This document shows, piece after piece, positions 8,926 to 16,530 of a stretch of 64,000 nucleotides of DNA (position 1 is its first letter; each line of letters opens with the position of its first letter). Position numbers and translations under genes: made by a program. The stretch is from positions 160,610 to 224,609 of the forward strand of contig JAEXOU010000009.1 in assembly GCA_023439125.1 (NCBI GenBank), written 5' to 3'. The notes beneath the pieces were generated by a model that had not been told where the DNA came from, ran no database searches, and saw only the letters and a list, made by a program, of their open reading frames with translations. The DNA comes from Bacillota bacterium. Lineage in GTDB: Bacteria > Bacillota > Clostridia > Lachnospirales > Lachnospiraceae.

Positions 8926-10083
8926 ATGCTTCATATTTTGTTTGTAATCTTAAAGATACTTGGTATTATCCTAGCTTGCATATTGGGCTTGCTTTTACTA
9001 CTTATCCTTATCGTTCTATTTGTCCCAATACGTTACCGAGTGGATGCTAAGAAAAGGGAAGAAGTCATTGTCAAAATGCGGGTTAACTGGTTATTGCGTA
9101 TTCTATTTGTGCGAGGCTGGTATATCGATCATCAATTGCATATTAAATTAAGGATTTTTGGAATTACCATTTGGGATAACCTTCGACCGAAAAAAGAAAA
9201 GATAGTTAAGATAAAAAAGGGTAAGAAGGAAAAGATAAAGATAAAAGATACTAAGAACAAAGAAATAAAGAAGGATGAAACAAAGTACGAGGAATCAAAG
9301 GGCGAAGAGATAAAGTACGAGGAAACAAGTAATGAAGATAGTAAAGGCGAAGTAACAAAGAGAGAAGAAATAAGGTACGAAGAAAAAAAGACCGAAGATA
9401 GTAAGAGCGAAGTAACTAGGTACGAAGAAACAAAGAGCGATAGCGGCTGGGTGGAGCAACGAATGCGAGATGACTCTAAGCCAAAGGAAGATTTTATACA
9501 GACGGATGAGTCTGAAAACCAAGAAAACCAAGAAGATCAAGAAAACCAAGAAGATAATCAGTCCTTCGAGAACGAAGAACAGTCAACAAAAACAAATAAG
9601 ATCAAAGGAATCATTCATAAAATTAAAGGCTTCTTTCATAAATTAAAACAGACTGTTATGAATATAAGAAGCAAGGTTAGTCAGTTGCTTCAATTGCTAA
9701 GAAAACTGCTGGATAAAAAGAATCTTGTGACGTTGTTTTTTCAGGAAGAGGTGAATCGAGCCGGGATTAAGTTGGCGATCGGACACTTAATTAGCGTTTT
9801 AAGACATTGCGGTCCTCAACGAATTGAAGGTCACGTTAGATTCGGTACTGGGAATCCAGAACAAACAGGAAAGCTATTAGGGATTATTGCAATTTTTTAT
9901 GGTAAGTATGGACAGGATGTTTCGATTGAACCTGATTTTGAGGAAAAGGTTTTTGAAGCAGAAGGAATGGTTAAGGGAAGAATAAGAATCTTTCATTTAC
10001 TTATAATAGGTATTAAGGTCATACGTGATAAGAACATTAAATCATTAATAAAAAACGCTAGACAATTAAAGGAGGAGTTGTAA
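8926..10083 (+). CDS. DUF2953 (YtfI-like) membrane protein with Lys/Glu-repeat linker
   Basis: The 385-residue protein has a strong N-terminal membrane helix (about residues 5-34), then the DUF2953 start VPIRYRVDAKK and the beta-rich segment VNWLLRILFVRGWYIDHQLHIKL. Residues about 90-225 form a low-complexity linker built of YEE- and EDSK-containing units and then ENQE repeats. The conserved C-terminal part resumes near residue 280 (NRAGIKLAIGHLI). In Bacillus the homologue YtfI sits beside YtfJ/GerW, as here. Its stop codon overlaps the next start by one base, so translation is coupled. It is probably a spore or forespore membrane partner of GerW; its biochemical role is unknown. Confidence 0.82.
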   Translation: MLHILFVILKILGIILACILGLLLLLILIVLFVPIRYRVDAKKREEVIVKMRVNWLLRILFVRGWYIDHQLHIKLRIFGITIWDNLRPKKEKIVKIKKGKKEKIKIKDTKNKEIKKDETKYEESKGEEIKYEETSNEDSKGEVTKREEIRYEEKKTEDSKSEVTRYEETKSDSGWVEQRMRDDSKPKEDFIQTDESENQENQEDQENQEDNQSFENEEQSTKTNKIKGIIHKIKGFFHKLKQTVMNIRSKVSQLLQLLRKLLDKKNLVTLFFQEEVNRAGIKLAIGHLISVLRHCGPQRIEGHVRFGTGNPEQTGKLLGIIAIFYGKYGQDVSIEPDFEEKVFEAEGMVKGRIRIFHLLIIGIKVIRDKNIKSLIKNARQLKEEL

Positions 10084-10493
10084 TGGCAGAACAGAGTTTT
10101 AATCAAACAGTTGAGTCACTATTTAAGGGGATGGATACCTTCATAACGACTAAGACAGTTGTTGGAGATGCTGTAAAATTCGATGATGGAACAATTATAC
10201 TTCCATTAGTTGATGTTAGCTTTGGAGTTGGAGCGGGAGCATTTACTAGTGATAAGAAGAATAACGCTGGTGGTGGTATGGGTGGTAAGATTACACCGAG
10301 TTCCGTACTAGTAATCCAAGACGGCAAGATTCGATTAGTTAATGTGAAAAATCAAGATATGGTAACAAAGATTATTGACATGGTACCAGATGTGGTTGAC
10401 CGATTTACAAAGGATCCAAAGAAGAAAAAGGCTGAGAAAGATGTAGATAAGAAAGCTTATGAGATTCTTAATGGAGAAGGAACAGAAGAGTAA
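10083..10493 (+). CDS. gerW: GerW/YtfJ family sporulation protein
   Basis: This 136-residue protein matches the GerW (YtfJ) family: VESLFKGMDTFITTKTVVGD at the start, the IILPLVDVSFGVGAGAF strand pair, a Gly-rich GGGMGGKITP segment and the ending IIDMVPDVVDRF. Family members are expressed in the forespore and are needed for efficient germination or spore-coat function. The start codon overlaps the DUF2953 stop (TAATG), which is the ytfI-ytfJ arrangement of Bacillus. A charged C-terminal tail (KKKKAEKDVDKK) follows the conserved core. Its presence supports a spore-forming host. Confidence 0.93.
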   Translation: MAEQSFNQTVESLFKGMDTFITTKTVVGDAVKFDDGTIILPLVDVSFGVGAGAFTSDKKNNAGGGMGGKITPSSVLVIQDGKIRLVNVKNQDMVTKIIDMVPDVVDRFTKDPKKKKAEKDVDKKAYEILNGEGTEE

Positions 10494-10518
10494 AAAATTA
10501 AAAAAGATGAAATTTTCC

Positions 10519-10547
10519 TTGCAATATGTTATTAATTCTGATAGAAT
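10519..10547 (+). promoter_or_regulatory. Promoter of rpmB
   Basis: TTGCAA (10519-10524), 17 bases, then TAGAAT (10542-10547) fits sigma-A well. Transcription would begin near 10554, giving a leader of about 88 bases before rpmB. Confidence 0.7.
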
Positions 10548-10560
10548 ATGTTTTGTTTGA

Positions 10561-10612
10561 GGTCACAGTGTAATTTATGCACGATGCTGGCGACACATTC
10601 GTGTGACGCAGG
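10561..10612 (+). promoter_or_regulatory. Candidate structured leader of rpmB
   Basis: The predicted 5' leader holds a hairpin at 10590-10609: seven base pairs with one A-A mismatch, capped by TTCG. A mutually exclusive pairing is also available between GTCACA (10562-10567) and TGTGAC (10602-10607), which would dissolve the hairpin. A structured leader before a ribosomal protein gene suggests autogenous control. I do not match it to a named RNA family. Confidence 0.4.
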
Positions 10613-10641
10613 GCCTAATTTAAATAAGGAGGTGCTTTTCA

Positions 10642-10839
10642 GTGGCAAAATGTGCAGTTTGCGATAAAGGTTCTCACTTCGGTAAAGTAGTAAGTATTAC
10701 TAGAAGTCAGGTTTCCGGAAGATCTAACAAGATGTGGAAATCTAACGTAAAGTCCGTTCGTGTTAAAGTTAACGGAGGAACAAAGAAGATGTACGTATGT
10801 ACTTCTTGTTTAAGAGACGGTAAAGTTGAACGTGCTTAA
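10642..10839 (+). CDS. rpmB: Ribosomal protein bL28
   Basis: The 65-residue product begins MAKCAVCDKGSHFGKVVS and contains SNKMWKSNV and MYVCTSCLRDGKV, so it is the zinc-ribbon (four-cysteine, CxxC...CxxC) form of bL28 of the large ribosomal subunit. GTG 10642 has AAGGAGG upstream at good spacing. Length is normal. It is monocistronic, with its own promoter and leader upstream and a strong hairpin terminator just downstream. In Bacillus rpmB also lies near yloU, fakA and recG; here a lipoprotein gene and a small membrane protein gene separate them. Confidence 0.97.
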   Translation: MAKCAVCDKGSHFGKVVSITRSQVSGRSNKMWKSNVKSVRVKVNGGTKKMYVCTSCLRDGKVERA

Positions 10840-10851
10840 TCCATATAAAAA

Positions 10852-10897
10852 GAGCACCGCTTATTGACGACGTGTGTCAATAAGTGGTGCTCTTTTT
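10852..10897. terminator. Strong terminator after rpmB
   Basis: A 17-base-pair stem (10852-10868 with 10876-10892, one G-U) with a seven-base loop is followed by TTTTT and preceded by A residues, so it should work in both directions. Confidence 0.93.
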
Positions 10898-10904
10898 GTT
10901 TCTT

Positions 10905-11200
10905 CTTGGTGATGATTTCTTGGAGGTAATTTCTTGGAGGTGAGGGATTTCGCACTGAGTGGTAGTGATTGCCTGTGATAGGGGGGATGAGAGTAAGATA
11001 AGGTGCTATGTATATTTTTTTCGGCGCGCTTCGCTCACAAGCCGCAAAAACGGGCGGCTTGTAAGGCCTGCAAAAATATACATAGCACCTTATCTTACAT
11101 GTAATATTTGAATCACAGGCAAAGCAAGATTTTGAGTGCGAAATCCAAAGCAAGAATTCAAAATAAGAAATCTAATGCAAGAAATCCAAAAGCAAGAAAT
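10905..11200. repeat. Large nested palindrome between rpmB and the solute-binding protein gene
   Basis: Three perfect inverted pairs share one exact centre at 11045.5: 27 bp (10993-11019 with 11072-11098), 11 bp (10969-10979 with 11112-11122) and 12 bp (10945-10956 with 11135-11146). A 9-bp pair (11037-11045 with 11054-11062) closes the loop. The arms are therefore equal in length with substituted stretches between. Outside them, CAAGAAAT-type words recur on the right and their complement on the left. There is no supported gene; reading frames here follow from the symmetry. It resembles a MITE-like element or a long folded RNA. Confidence 0.85.
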
Positions 11201-11347
11201 TTAAAGTAAGAAAATCCAAAAGAGTACGGTATATTGAGAAAGTTCTTAAAAAGAGCGACATCTTTTTATATGGATTGTGAGTGTCTGTGATAGCGGGGTA
11301 TTAACGGGCGTTTTATTATTATAATCAAAAGAAAAGGGGAATGCATA

Positions 11348-13636
11348 ATGTGTAAAGTAAACGTGAGAAAAGGAATTGTTTTATTCCTTATGTTTTTATT
11401 AACTGTTTCAATCATTGCCTGTAGTAAAGAGAAAACGGATACAACGGATGTGACAGGAAAAATAGATGGAAAAGATGATATAACAACAGAGAAGATAGGA
11501 TATTATAAAGAGATAGAAGTTGATCTTACGGAAGAGAATCCCATCGAGAACATGATGGATATTGCGATTAATTCAGAAGGAGAACTAGAATACTATACTC
11601 GTACTCAGGATACAAAGGATAATATAGTTAACCGCTACATAGTGAAAGATGGAAAGCTTCAGAAGCAATCAGTGGAATGGGCGATTAAGGCAAGCCATGA
11701 TATCAGTGGAATGGTATCTGAATTTCGGATGGGTGCAGATGGTCAATACTTTTTGGTTCTCCAAGAATTTACAACTATTAATCCAGAGTCGAAGGATCCA
11801 CAAATCTTTGTTACCTCACGTATTTTTCGTGATGCTGGTAATGGAAACGACTATGTAGAAATTACACCAAAAAACTGGAATCAGATAGACGAAGGAACTA
11901 AGGCTATCAGCGTTGATATTTCTCAGGATGGAACGATCGTATATTCTGATTATGGTGATCTTACTTTGCACGCATATTCGATGAAAGACCAAAAAGAACT
12001 AGATTTTACAGAGATCAATAAAAATATTACTTCTGGAGGAGCTTGGGTCAATCCTTACATAAAAGAAAATTGTATTTACTATTTTGATAAAAGTAATCAT
12101 AATATTTTATCTTTGGATTTAATAACAAAGGAAGAAAAGTCGATACCTTGTGATCTTGATTTAGAAGATGCTCTTATGTGTATCTCGGGTGATATTTACG
12201 TTGCAAATAAGGATGGAATTCATTGTTTTCGTTCCAATGGAACTACATGGGAGACGCTTGTTTCTAGCGATGATAAGCAGATTGGCAATTCGAATAACAA
12301 ACTCCGTTCTTTCATCATAGAAGATGGGGAAAATAAGGATTTTTATGTTGGACTAAATAATACAACATCTAATAGCCATGCGATTATAAATTACCAATAT
12401 TGTAATGAACCGATACCAGTGGTAACCGATAAGTTAATCGTGTATTCCTTAAAAGAGAATTTATCAATGCGTAACGCAATAACGAAATATCAAATGGAGA
12501 ATCCACAGGTTCAAATTGATTATATCGTGGCGATGTCGGAAGATTCAGAGGTAATGGAACAAGATGTACTTCGTTCTTTAAGTACAGAGTTATTAGCTGG
12601 GAAAGGTCCCGATATCCTGGTGCTTGATGGCTTGCCAGTGAAGCAATATATCGAAAATGGAGCATTGTTAGAGCTATCCGATCTTTTATGTCCAATGATA
12701 AATGATGGAACTTTATTAAGTAACATAGCAAATAACTATGTGACAGAGGGTGAAGTTTATGCGATGCCAATGCGTTATTTATTCCCTTATTATGTATTTA
12801 AAGAAGGTACACAGGTTAATATGGAATCAGTAAAAGCCATTAGTGAATTAGCAGATAACTTACAATCAACCGTATTTCAGAGTGGCAGTTATGAGGATTT
12901 ATTGCTTTTATTGGTTAGTACTTATTATGATGACTTCATGATTGGTCAGGAGCAAATGGACCAGAATAAATTTAAAGATTTCTTGAAGGATGTTAAAAAA
13001 ATCTCAGATCATATGACAATTACGGAGGACCCTCCTTTATATTATTATGTTGATACTGTCCAGACGGAGGAGAATTACCAAAATTGGTGTATATATCGCA
13101 ATAATTCATGTGATCTTTTCGAATTCGATTTCTATGCCGCTACTGGATTTGCTGATGAATTTAAGGATTTTAATTTTCCTTATTCATTATTTAAGAAGAT
13201 GAAAGGAAATTTGGTAACGATGGATGGTACTTTCATTCCTTCTGGTATGGTGGGTATTAATAAATCGACTAAATCAGAGGAAGCTGCAAAAGAATTTATT
13301 CAGTATCTTTTTTCAGATAAAGTTCAAGCTTCTCAAAATTTGGACGGTTTTCCTGTGAATGCTCACAGCCTTGAAACTTGGAGTAATATGGAGACAGCCG
13401 AAGGTGATTATAATTTGGGTTCTTATAATGACGTAGAAATTTATAGAGTAACCGAACAAGAAAGACAGGAAGCTAAGAAAATTATGCAAGAAGTATCAAA
13501 ACCGGTATTCAATAATCAGATAGTTTTGCATATGATAATTAATGAGTCATTAGGTTATCTTACAGGAGAAAAGAATTTAGATCAAGCTGTGAATGACACA
13601 ATAAATAAAGTTAACTTATATTTATTTGAACAGTAA
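11348..13636 (+). CDS. Extracellular solute-binding lipoprotein (family 1-like) with long N-terminal region
   Basis: The 762-residue product has a lipoprotein signal peptide ending SIIAC (Cys near residue 25). Residues about 50-350 read as repeated short beta strands (GELEYYTRT, GQYFLVLQEF, GTIVYSDYGD, DIYVANKDGIHCF), suggesting a propeller-like domain. From about residue 360 the sequence resembles ABC sugar-binding proteins: IVYSLKENLSMRNAITKY, LLAGKGPDILVLDGL, EGEVYAMPMRY and a C-terminal GMVGINKSTKSEEAAKEFI. No permease genes are adjacent, so it is an orphan binding protein or sensor. ATG 11348 follows AAGGGGAA. No clear promoter or terminator is seen. Ligand unknown. Confidence 0.8.
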   Translation: MCKVNVRKGIVLFLMFLLTVSIIACSKEKTDTTDVTGKIDGKDDITTEKIGYYKEIEVDLTEENPIENMMDIAINSEGELEYYTRTQDTKDNIVNRYIVKDGKLQKQSVEWAIKASHDISGMVSEFRMGADGQYFLVLQEFTTINPESKDPQIFVTSRIFRDAGNGNDYVEITPKNWNQIDEGTKAISVDISQDGTIVYSDYGDLTLHAYSMKDQKELDFTEINKNITSGGAWVNPYIKENCIYYFDKSNHNILSLDLITKEEKSIPCDLDLEDALMCISGDIYVANKDGIHCFRSNGTTWETLVSSDDKQIGNSNNKLRSFIIEDGENKDFYVGLNNTTSNSHAIINYQYCNEPIPVVTDKLIVYSLKENLSMRNAITKYQMENPQVQIDYIVAMSEDSEVMEQDVLRSLSTELLAGKGPDILVLDGLPVKQYIENGALLELSDLLCPMINDGTLLSNIANNYVTEGEVYAMPMRYLFPYYVFKEGTQVNMESVKAISELADNLQSTVFQSGSYEDLLLLLVSTYYDDFMIGQEQMDQNKFKDFLKDVKKISDHMTITEDPPLYYYVDTVQTEENYQNWCIYRNNSCDLFEFDFYAATGFADEFKDFNFPYSLFKKMKGNLVTMDGTFIPSGMVGINKSTKSEEAAKEFIQYLFSDKVQASQNLDGFPVNAHSLETWSNMETAEGDYNLGSYNDVEIYRVTEQERQEAKKIMQEVSKPVFNNQIVLHMIINESLGYLTGEKNLDQAVNDTINKVNLYLFEQ

Positions 13637-13943
13637 ACCTGTAAAGGTAATATTGTGAGTGCAAAATCCGTAGAAAGTGTTACTAAGGTCTCATAGAACA
13701 AAAAAGAGTTCATTTAGCTAAAAAAACAAGTTTAAATATTTGGGTATATTGTTGGAAGTTGCTAGAAAGCTGTTCATATGGATTGTCAAAAAGTAAAAAG
13801 TTTGATATAAATATTGGGGACACAGTTTTTTAGCAACACTACAAGACAAGATAGCAGGATGCTTACTTGTCTTGATGAATAACGTTTAATTTGAATTAAA
13901 ATCATGTTAATTGTAAGTCATTCTTGGGCCGTATCGCAAAGGA
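13637..13943. other. Intergenic stretch without a supported gene
   Basis: No open frame with a convincing start lies here. The only structure seen is a 9-bp inverted repeat, CAAGACAAG (13842-13850) with CTTGTCTTG (13866-13874), without a T tract. A fragment near 13652 (GAGTGCAAAATCC) resembles part of the 11.1 kb palindrome arm, hinting at an eroded repeat. Confidence 0.5.
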
Positions 13944-14084
13944 CTAAGGATTACAAAACAAATTGTAACCAAGTACTAAGCAACCAATAATGATACAGAT
14001 GGCGAGTAAACCATTTGTAATAAAGAGCATAATCGTCATTCCGATGGCAATCCAAAATAGGATGAAACCAAGCATTTTTTTCAT
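13944..14084 (-). CDS. Small hydrophobic membrane protein (46 residues)
   Basis: A short gene on the minus strand encodes MKKMLGFILFWIAIGMTIML and continues through a second hydrophobic stretch to LGYNLFCNP. Two transmembrane helices joined by a short turn (TNG) are predicted. GGAGC lies about five bases before ATG 14084. The two positive residues at the start and the FWIAIGM and LGYNLFC motifs recall small membrane proteins widespread in Lachnospiraceae, though I know no function. It is the only minus-strand gene between rqcH and the EFR1 gene. No homology search could be run, so reality rests on composition and the ribosome-binding site. Confidence 0.65.
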   Translation of the reverse strand: MKKMLGFILFWIAIGMTIMLFITNGLLAICIIIGCLVLGYNLFCNP

Positions 14085-14308
14085 AGGCGCTCCGTTGTAA
14101 AGGTGCTTTCTATAATATATGCAAGGTTGTCATAAAATCATGTAAGATTTTAAAGTTTTACGTGTAAGTTATATTGGAATGAAATTTGTGTTTCTTTTTT
14201 TCACAATTAAGGTTATAATATTAAAATAAATATCATTTATATAGAAAATATTTTCAATTAGATAGTTCGATTGAAAGATTTAATTGTGAGTTGATTGGAG
14301 GGTTACGT

Positions 14309-14665
14309 ATGAACGGAACGATGTTAACCAATATGGGTGAAATCGCAATTGATACAGATGTAATCGCCAAATATGCCGGATCAAGTGCAGTTGAGTGTTT
14401 TGGCGTTGTAGGTATGGCTTCCGTAAGTGTAAAAGATGGCTTGGCTAAATTATTACGACGTGAAAGTTTGAATCATGGTGTAAATGTGGTGATGGAAGAT
14501 AATATGATTAAGATTGATCTCCATATTATTGTTTCTTATGGCGTTAGTATTTCAGCAGTAGCAGAAAATTTAATTAGTAACGTTAAGTATAAGGTAGAAG
14601 AGTTTGCAGGGCTAACCGTGGCAAAAGTAAATATTTTTGTTGAAGGCGTTAGAGTCATCGACTAG
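14309..14665 (+). CDS. yloU: Asp23/Gls24 family protein YloU
   Basis: This 118-residue protein belongs to the Asp23/Gls24 (DUF322) family. It starts MNGTMLTNMGEIAIDTDVIA and shows ECFGVVGMASV, the LHIIVSYGVSI strand and the ending VNIFVEGVRV. Family members are small envelope-stress or lipid-associated proteins, and yloU is regularly paired with fakA. ATG 14309 is preceded by GGAGGG at six bases; an in-frame TTG at 14291 overlaps the ribosome-binding site and is rejected. fakA starts 20 bases downstream, so they form an operon. A TATAAT lies near 14214 with a weak -35. Confidence 0.9.
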   Translation: MNGTMLTNMGEIAIDTDVIAKYAGSSAVECFGVVGMASVSVKDGLAKLLRRESLNHGVNVVMEDNMIKIDLHIIVSYGVSISAVAENLISNVKYKVEEFAGLTVAKVNIFVEGVRVID

Positions 14666-14685
14666 ATTTAAGGAGGAACGAAACA

Positions 14686-16377
14686 GTGACATTGAAGACG
14701 ATTGATGCTAAATTGCTACAGAAGATGTTTTTGTCAGGAGCAAAACGCATCGAAGCGAAAAAAGAATACATTAATGAGTTGAATGTATTTCCGGTTCCGG
14801 ATGGAGACACCGGTACAAATATGACTTTGACGATTATGTCGGCAGCGAAAGAAGTTTCTTCTCTTGCTAATCCGAATATGGAAGATTTGTCAAAGGCAAT
14901 ATCTAGTGGTTCCCTTCGTGGAGCCAGAGGAAACTCAGGCGTTATTCTGTCTCAGTTGTTCCGTGGATTTACGAAAGAAGTTAAGGAACATAAAGAGATC
15001 AATGTGACAGTTATGGCGAATGCATTTGCAAAAGCTGTTGAAACTGCTTATAAAGCAGTTATGAAACCAAAAGAAGGTACAATTCTTACGGTTGCAAGAG
15101 GTGGTGCAGAGCGTGCAGCTGAGCTTGTCGGTGAAACGAATGACTTAGTATTCTTTGGTGAACAAGTGATAAAACGTATGGAGGAAGTACTTGCGCATAC
15201 ACCGGAGTTATTACCAGTGTTAAAAGAAGCAGGTGTTGTTGACTCCGGCGGTCAAGGTTTATTGGAAATCATCAAAGGTGGATACGATGCAATGATTGGT
15301 AAGAAAGTAGACATTGAGATCGTTCCAGCTAAGGTAATCGCAACTTCAGGTAAAACTGTTGATACAGGTAATATTGCAACAGCTGATATAAAATTTGGTT
15401 ATTGTACAGAATTTATCATTATGCTTGAAAAGAACTACACGATGGAAACAGAGCATGAATTCAAAGCATTCTTAGAATCAATCGGTGACTCTATTGTAGT
15501 AGTATCTGACGATGATATTGTTAAGGTTCATGTACATACGAATGATCCTGGTTTAGCTATCCAGAGAGCTTTGACGTATGGTTCCTTAACTAAGATAAAA
15601 ATTGATAACATGCGCGAAGAGCACAATGAACGATTAATTCAGGATGCAGAGAAAAAAGCGCAAGAACAAAAAGCGCAAGAACAAAAAGCAGCTGCTGTAA
15701 AGCCTGCGGCACCAAGAAAACAAGTAGGCTTTGTTGCTGTTTCTATTGGTGAAGGTATTAATGAAATCTTTACTGGACTTGGTGTTGATTACCTTATTGA
15801 GGGTGGTCAGACGATGAATCCAAGTACCGAGGATATGTTGAATGCAATCGAACAGGTAAATGCGGATACAATCTTTATTTTACCGAATAATAGTAATATT
15901 ATTTTAGCGGCTCAACAAGCACAAGCATTGACTGAGGATAAAGAGATTGTAGTTATTCCTTCCAAGACAGTTCCTCAAGGAATTACAGCTGTAATAAATT
16001 ATGTGTTCGATAAATCTACAAAAGAAAATGAAGAACGCATGATTGAAGAGATGGCAAGAGTAAAGACTGGTCAGGTAACTTATGCAGTACGTGATACTAG
16101 CTTAGATGGAAAAGAAATACGTCAAGGTGATATCATGGGCATTGGTGATAAGACAATCTTGTCGGTAGGAACAGATATCTCTGAAACAACAATTGATTTG
16201 ATTGAACAATTAATTGATGATGATTCTGAACTTGTTAGCATTTATTATGGCGCTGAAGTAACACAAGAAGATGCCGATGCTATTATGGATACAATTGCAA
16301 AGAAATACCCAATGATTGACGTTGAGGTGCATATGGGCGGACAGCCAATTTATTATTATGTACTTTCAGTTGAATAA
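14686..16377 (+). CDS. fakA: Fatty acid kinase ATP-binding subunit FakA (DAK/YloV family)
   Basis: The 563-residue protein has the Dak phosphatase/kinase L domain at residues about 8-205 with the nucleotide and metal motif NVFPVPDGDTGTNMTL and GARGNSGVILSQLFRGF. A middle domain follows (GYCTEFIIML), and after a short Glu/Gln/Ala-rich hinge (about 325-345) comes a C-terminal DegV-like domain (GFVAVSIGEGI, ADTIFILPNNSNI). FakA phosphorylates fatty acids held by a FakB binding protein, feeding exogenous fatty acids into phospholipid synthesis. No FakB gene is in the window. GTG 14686 follows AAGGAGG. Order yloU-fakA-recG matches Bacillus, without the sdaA genes sometimes found between. A terminator hairpin follows the stop. 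Confidence 0.93.
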   Translation: MTLKTIDAKLLQKMFLSGAKRIEAKKEYINELNVFPVPDGDTGTNMTLTIMSAAKEVSSLANPNMEDLSKAISSGSLRGARGNSGVILSQLFRGFTKEVKEHKEINVTVMANAFAKAVETAYKAVMKPKEGTILTVARGGAERAAELVGETNDLVFFGEQVIKRMEEVLAHTPELLPVLKEAGVVDSGGQGLLEIIKGGYDAMIGKKVDIEIVPAKVIATSGKTVDTGNIATADIKFGYCTEFIIMLEKNYTMETEHEFKAFLESIGDSIVVVSDDDIVKVHVHTNDPGLAIQRALTYGSLTKIKIDNMREEHNERLIQDAEKKAQEQKAQEQKAAAVKPAAPRKQVGFVAVSIGEGINEIFTGLGVDYLIEGGQTMNPSTEDMLNAIEQVNADTIFILPNNSNIILAAQQAQALTEDKEIVVIPSKTVPQGITAVINYVFDKSTKENEERMIEEMARVKTGQVTYAVRDTSLDGKEIRQGDIMGIGDKTILSVGTDISETTIDLIEQLIDDDSELVSIYYGAEVTQEDADAIMDTIAKKYPMIDVEVHMGGQPIYYYVLSVE

Positions 16378-16392
16378 TAACTAGGAACACGA

Positions 16393-16424
16393 GGCTGGTG
16401 CAGAATATAGTACCAGCCTTTTTT
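16393..16424 (+). terminator. Terminator after fakA
   Basis: GGCTGGT (16393-16399) pairs with ACCAGCC (16412-16418), followed directly by TTTTTT. The T tract is also the first arm of the next hairpin. Confidence 0.85.
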
Positions 16425-16497
16425 ACATATTAGGAAATTTCGCTGAATTTCCAATATGTAAAAAAGCTCCGCAGGATGCACGCTACGCTACGGCGCG
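16419..16497 (+). repeat. Tandem-hairpin repeat element, copy 1
   Basis: The T tract of the fakA terminator opens a second stem: TTTTTTACATATT (16419-16431) with AATATGTAAAAAA (16453-16465), plus an inner GGAAATT/AATTTCC pair. A 32-base tail (16466-16497) follows, starting GCTCCGCAGGATGCAC and ending in a CTACG-rich stretch. The same layout and tail recur at 28261-28346, and the hairpin pair without tail at 37048-37123. No gene is encoded. The central words differ only slightly between copies. Confidence 0.85.
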
Positions 16498-16530
16498 AGT
16501 TGTTTTACGATAAAAGTAAAGGATGATTAT

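Noticed and set aside
10836..11153. Minus-strand reading frame of 105 codons
   Set aside because: It lies across the rpmB terminator and the large palindrome; the frame follows from the symmetry and has no ribosome-binding site.
12384..12770. Minus-strand frame of 128 codons
   Set aside because: It lies fully inside the solute-binding lipoprotein gene and has unnatural composition; a shadow frame.
13842..13874. 9-bp inverted repeat CAAGACAAG/CTTGTCTTG as a terminator
   Set aside because: It lacks a T tract, lies over 200 bases after the gene and has a 15-base loop; kept only as a note in the intergenic entry.
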